Part shown: in pieces, positions 59,627 to 64,000 of the stretch | How positions within the stretch are numbered: position 1 is the first letter of the stretch | Layout of the letters: each line of letters opens with the position of its first letter | Assembly (NCBI GenBank): GCA_025201705.1 | Contig: MU616631.1 | Location: 1 to 64,000 of the forward strand | DNA length: 64,000 nucleotides | Reading direction: 5' to 3' | Source: Dissophora ornata | Taxonomy: Eukaryota; Mortierellomycota; Mortierellomycetes; Mortierellales; Mortierellaceae | The notes under the pieces: generated by a model | Told to the model about the DNA's origin: nothing | Databases searched by the model: none | What the model saw: only the letters and a program-made list of their open reading frames with translations | Translations under genes and position numbers: made by a program

Positions 59627-62028
59627 CTACGGGTTCATTTGAAGATGGATGGGGTTCTCTGAATCCTGCAGAGTGGACACCAATGCCGTGAACATTCTCT
59701 TCCACTCCAGAGGATCGCCCTATCATTGGCGAGTAAGAAAGAAAATCAATTTAGTCCGCATAGCGCATTTACATAATTTTAAAAAACTTGAAGATTGTTA
59801 TCACGACTTACTCGACTCTTGTCAAACATGACGAGCTGACTATCCGATCCATAGGGAACAACCTTGACCTCGCCTGTCAAGAAACACCGTCTTTGATCCG
59901 TGGTCGAAATGGCAATCTAAAAAGGATAAATGGAATGTCAATATCCCGTTCCTACGGCTATTGAAACATTGCTGTTTGTAAAATGTCTCGCCTTGGCTCA
60001 CCTTTTGAAGATTAGCTTGGACTGTATGAGCAACCAAGTTGCTGACCATCGCGTCCGCAAGGGCGTCGATGATGCTCTCTGCATCTGACTGCGAGAAGAA
60101 TCTCGTCAAGCGTTCTGAGGAGAAAACCTCCAAGAAAGTCGCCTCTGTGAACTGAGTCGCCTATAAGATAGGAGATGAGAAATATAAAAAAATGGATCAG
60201 TTCCAGAACGTAGGTATTTTCATACGGCATATCCTTTTGTGGCACACCAAGCTGCTTACAGGTTGCGACAGCTGCAAAGCTTCATCTTGCCAAGAGATCG
60301 CAATCCTCGTTCCCAGTGAACTATCAGACGCTCTTTCGTTGTTACGGGCAGGCTGGGATGACGCGTAGTGGCGTGCATCAAAAACGGGATTCTGACTTTG
60401 TGCATAACGTCCCGTGTTCAAAGGCTGCGAGTAGGCCACGACCGGCGAGCACGTGGAGGAGTCATTGACGTTCTCCATGAGCAATGCTGCCAGTTGGACT
60501 GGATCATTGACGAAACCGTCGGTCACCAGCGTGTTTGGTCTTCTGTACCACTCGTGTCTCAAAATATGCTTGATAGAGTATCGTTTCGCAGCATTTATCC
60601 GTAACATGCCCAGGAGAAGTGTTCTGACGGGCCCTTGGAGTCTGTTCCATGGCTCGTGTGTGGGGTCCCCACGAGATTCTGTATATAGCCGAAACTCTTC
60701 ACTGTCAGCAGATGGCAGTTCCCATGGTGTATCTAAATCGAAAAGAGATACACAAGTACTCAGCGAAAAGAACCGTGAGAATCGATGGGTACTTTACACT
60801 TATTGATAATGCAAAGTGGACTTACTTCCGATCATCATTACATAAAGAATGATGCCACAGGACCAAATATCAACGGCATCGCCACTGTATTCTTCGTCTA
60901 GAACCTATTACAGGATAACGCAATTGTCAGATTATCATCCTTGCAATTCAACTCAAATCATAGCGTATTTTCCCCACAGAGAAAAAAAAATCGCTGAGGG
61001 TGTACCTCTGGTGCAACATAGGGTGCACTTCCGCAGGGCGTCTCCAGCAATCGGGTTTTCCCTCCATATTTGAATACTGTGGCCAGTCCAAAATCCGATA
61101 TTTTGAGTGTTCCTGTATTATTACGAATTATCGAATGTTGCATCCAGTGTTAGCAGCCTCGGACAGGAACGGGGTCATGCGGTCGCTAGCCCGATTACTT
61201 GCCTGATGCATCTAGGAGAATGTTTTCTGGTTTCAAGTCGCGATGTGAGATGCCTTTGCTGTGCATATATTTCTACAAAGATCACAACAGAATATGTCCG
61301 TTAGTCCCTGGAACCCTCAATTTAATCCGTGCCGTGCCGTGTCGATGGTGAATCTCACTGACCACTCCTGCTATCAGCTGCAGAAAGTACAAATGTGCCA
61401 GGTCCTCCTGAATTCCACGATCAGGTTCTAAAATCGAAGCAAATGAGTGGATCTTAATAGTCAGTCGCTGTTGTACCTGGGTTTCATTACTGGAACACGT
61501 ATCGCACACATCGTGCGGTCTGGTTTTTTTTCTTTTTTTCTTTCCTCTCTCTAACTACAACTCACCGATCTTGTCGAATAATTCTCCCGCTGCAGCATAC
61601 TCTACAAAAAAGTATATGCACTCGTGTTCTTCCTTGGATTCCAGGAACCTTGAGATATTTCGGTGTTGCATTCCACGATGAATTGTCAGTTCCTTTTGAA
61701 TAGATTTTGTGAGTCCTGTTTCAACGTCCTTGGGGATAATCTTGACTGCAGCTTTTACGGCGGTTTTCCTGTGGGTTGCCAGCCGTACACTAGTTTCAGC
61801 AGAGGGGGGGGGGGAGGCGTTTGAAGGGGTTGTGTGAGTGAGTTGCCGCATCTCGTGATTTTGGGCAGCATACTAGTGTTTCTCAGGCACAATATGGGAG
61901 GGTGGGTCATACACAGCGTAGGCACCAACACCGAGGGTCTCCCCTAATTCGTAATCACCAATCTGTTCCGCCTTGGTGACAGTCTGCGATGCCTCAGGAA
62001 GCGTTGGGGCTGAGAGATGCTTGTACAT
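59627..62028 (-). CDS. CHK1: CHK1-like checkpoint serine/threonine kinase
   Basis: Ten exons (62028-61913, 61789-61566, 61427-61363, 61272-61203, 61112-61006, 60904-60826, 60732-60260, 60160-60002, 59916-59812, 59719-59627) give 496 aa. Kinase features in order: LGVGAYAVVRLATHR (Gly loop), AVKAAVKII (ATP-binding Lys), HRDLKPEN at 145-152, SDFGLA at 164-169, then LLETPCGSAPYVAPE of the activation segment, DIWSCGIILYVMM. The kinase is N-terminal and starts almost at the N-terminus, and the C-terminus holds a KA1-like regulatory domain (TRFFSQSDAESIIDALADAM, PLEWKRMFTALV) as in Chk1. Chk1 acts downstream of ATR/Rad3 to restrain mitosis after replication stress. The intron after exon 4 uses a GC donor (CAG|GCAAGT). 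The gene is convergent with the SNF2 gene, with the stop codons only 79 bp apart. Confidence 0.9.
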
Positions 62029-62997
62029 GGCGATGTTGCTGTGGAAGATGAGGGGTACGGGATGGACAGGCTAGTTCGTGAAGACACTCCTGACAGGGGA
62101 GCAACGCGAACCAAAAAAACCCCCGACCCCCGATCGTAGTGGCTTTGACAACGCCACCAATCAGGGCGTCACTGGGCACAGCACGGGCGCAAGGCGGCAA
62201 GAGCACCAGAGCACCTGAGTAGGAAAAAAGGTCGGCTGAACATTGAGTGTCCAACCTTTTTATTTCGAGAGCTTGCATTCTGCAGATACACCGCCCATCA
62301 TGTTGTAAATGGGCTGCTCTCCGTGATTTGCGTATGCATGCCAGCATAGGTCTTTAGTTTGCGAGAAGACTTCATTGACGTCTATGTCGCCGGGCCCCAT
62401 GTCGCTGCTACCAGGCACACGCAGAGGGGGGCTATCCAATCAGGCGCGGTTGCATGTCAATGGTACCAAAGACGCTCTGCAATGAGACTCCTCAGCCAAG
62501 AACAGCAGTGGGTGCAGCAGCTCTTCTGTTTCAGTTCTCTGAGAGCTGCCTGCCGAGAAAATAAGGGAGGGGAGGGGGTGCAGTGTGGGGGGTGTGGAGG
62601 TGTTGCATTCAGCCACAGCGAACGAGCTTTTGGCTTCGTTCGTCTGGGCAGTCAACACGAGAATGGAATAACGCCGAAAGGGGTTGGGACGACAATGGCT
62701 CTCGGCACTACTTTGTCTTCTTGCCCTCACTCCATCATCGTCCTCTCCATCCCTTTGCATCCCAATCCGCCATCTAACCCCAGACACCCTCCCATCGTCC
62801 CTCCTCTCTCTCTCTCTCTTGCTTTCCTTTTCCCCCTCTTTGGTGCTCGGTTAGCTAAAAAGAGGACTGAGGTTTATTCTCTCCACAGTTCGTGCCACCG
62901 AAATATTCAAAAGATCATACGAGTACTTTTGCAACGGCTGTCATACGACCAAGAAGCATATTCATTGCTCCTTCCATAATCGCCCATCGTCTTATCC
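62029..62997. other. Divergent promoter region of CHK1 and RING-CH gene
   Basis: I see no gene in this 970-bp region. A CT-rich stretch (62790-62860) precedes the RING-CH start on the plus strand and likely marks its transcription start. A 206-codon frame at 62359-62979 overlaps it but has no recognisable domain. Confidence 0.55.
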
Positions 62998-64000
62998 ATG
63001 ACTCTTGTATCTGGTCCTGCCGGTCCATCTACAGGTCACCGTGAGCCAACAATGGCTTCCTCTGCGCCGTCACCTTTGACCTCAAACCCAACAGTGGAGA
63101 CAGAGGCAACTCCAGCTTGCTCCGCTACGCAAGAGGATAGCTCCTCGTGTCCTCCATACCCGCTGCTCGCCAGCAATGCCCGGTGCTGCCGTATCTGTCT
63201 CGATGATGACCCACATGGACTCTACTCGCCGTGTCGATGCCGAGGATCGATCAAGTTTGTTCACAGCCATTGTTTGACTCGATGGTAAGCATACATATCT
63301 TCACGTCTTTTCCACGGGACAAGAGATTGGTGTGTCCCATCCCGAGGCGCGAGTCAGCGGGGGCCCTGGCTCGGTCCACGAATAACAGACCTGCGGGAAA
63401 AAAGAGGACACAAAAGAAGGAAGCAACATGCGTCTGGGCCATGTGATGTGATCCAGGCAGTGTGTGGAGCAGGCTCAAATTGATGTACTGTACCACCCAT
63501 TCTCACTTCAACCTTGAATATCCTGTTTGACATCCTCTGTGTACGTTTCCCTGAACCACAGGAGAAAGAGTTTGATGGCCCATGGGCGAGACGAGTCTGC
63601 CAACTCGTGCACTATGTGCGGGTTTAACTATGTGCTCAAGAAGCGAGCTCGGTTTTACGAGCTGATCTCGTACAGAGGTAAGCAAACGTTTGTTTCAGCT
63701 GCTGTATTACATTCAAGCATGTGAAAGACAAGGGTCGAGAAGTATAGAGTTGGCAACCCTAACTTTTAAATTGGATTGGCACAGGCATCCGAATGGCTAT
63801 CACGGTCCTGTTTGTCATGGCTATGCTCTTTCCGTCGGGTTATGTGATGAAAGTCTGCGTGTTACTCTCGGGATACAAGGACACTCCAGGAACGACTCCT
63901 GCTACCTACTTTCAGACTCTGCGTGATATCTCCACCAGTATGGATGAGATGAACGTCTTCCCAATCTGCAAGGCAAACAGCAATCGATTGTCATTTGGCA
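62998..64000 (+). CDS. RING-CH (MARCH-type) membrane E3 ubiquitin ligase, 5' part
   Basis: Three exons are visible (62998-63284, 63562-63677, 63785 to beyond the window end). After a Ser/Pro-rich N-terminus, a RING-CH finger is formed across the first intron: CRICLDDDPHGLYSPCRCRGSIKFVHSHCLTRW, then CTMCGFNY, giving the C4HC3 pattern. A transmembrane segment (AITVLFVMAMLFPSGYV) starts the next part. The family includes yeast Doa10/Ssm4-like and MARCH ligases, which ubiquitinate membrane proteins at ER or endosomes. The 3' end lies outside the window, so topology and full length are unknown. Confidence 0.85.

Noticed and set aside
1..64000. CRISPR arrays, bacterial operons, tRNA or rRNA genes
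   Set aside because: None was recognised. The tandem repeats present are coding or dinucleotide microsatellites.

Overview
This is an intron-rich eukaryotic, fungal window. Introns are short (about 60-130 bp, GT-AG with a few GC-AG). Proteins are often Ser/Gln-rich and disordered, and a Crinkler-type (CRN) effector gene remnant is present. The gene set includes a TRP/FLC-type channel, KRI1, a fungal indoleamine 2,3-dioxygenase, CUL4, VPS27, CHK1, and a RAMA-PHD chromatin protein. Together with the Crinkler/PD-(D/E)XK/kinase remnant this points to an early-diverging fungus, most likely a Mortierella-like Mucoromycota species. That placement is inference from gene style and content, not a database result. 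Gene models were built by joining reading frames across splice sites. Where full exon lists are given, the summed exon lengths are divisible by three.

Layout. 1-10.2 kb: TRP/ML-like channel (+) convergent with ribosome-biogenesis factor KRI1 (-). 10.3-17.2 kb: two large disordered proteins on the minus strand, one with a possible N-myristoylation start and polyQ tracts. 17.2-20.6 kb: long repeat-rich divergent intergenic region. 20.6-23.9 kb: a disordered acidic-tailed protein (+) and a small zinc-binding protein (-). 23.9-26.7 kb: no intact gene; a possible gene remnant. 26.7-33 kb: secreted metallophosphatase and M3 zinc peptidase (+), both with microexons. 33-36.7 kb: a single minus-strand gene joining an N-terminal RAMA domain to a PHD-finger cluster. 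37-44.3 kb: accessory-looking island with a decayed Crinkler nuclease/kinase gene, a secreted 12-cysteine protein, an unknown protein and a 180-bp direct repeat. 45-47 kb: indoleamine 2,3-dioxygenase. 47-54 kb: CUL4 and VPS27 (-). 54-62 kb: an SNF2 ATPase with an extraordinary KDE(V/I) repeat tail, convergent with CHK1. 63-64 kb: start of a RING-CH membrane E3 ligase, cut by the window end.

The genes do not form one pathway. Functional themes are chromatin, checkpoint and ubiquitin control (RAMA-PHD, SNF2 ATPase, CHK1, CUL4), membrane trafficking and ubiquitin (VPS27, RING-CH), secreted or surface proteins (phosphatase, Cys-rich protein, TRP channel), and one effector-like decayed locus. The most distinctive observations are the RAMA-PHD fusion, the Crinkler pseudogene, the KDE repeat tail, and the 7-nt and 22-nt microexons combined with a GC-AG intron in the phosphatase gene.
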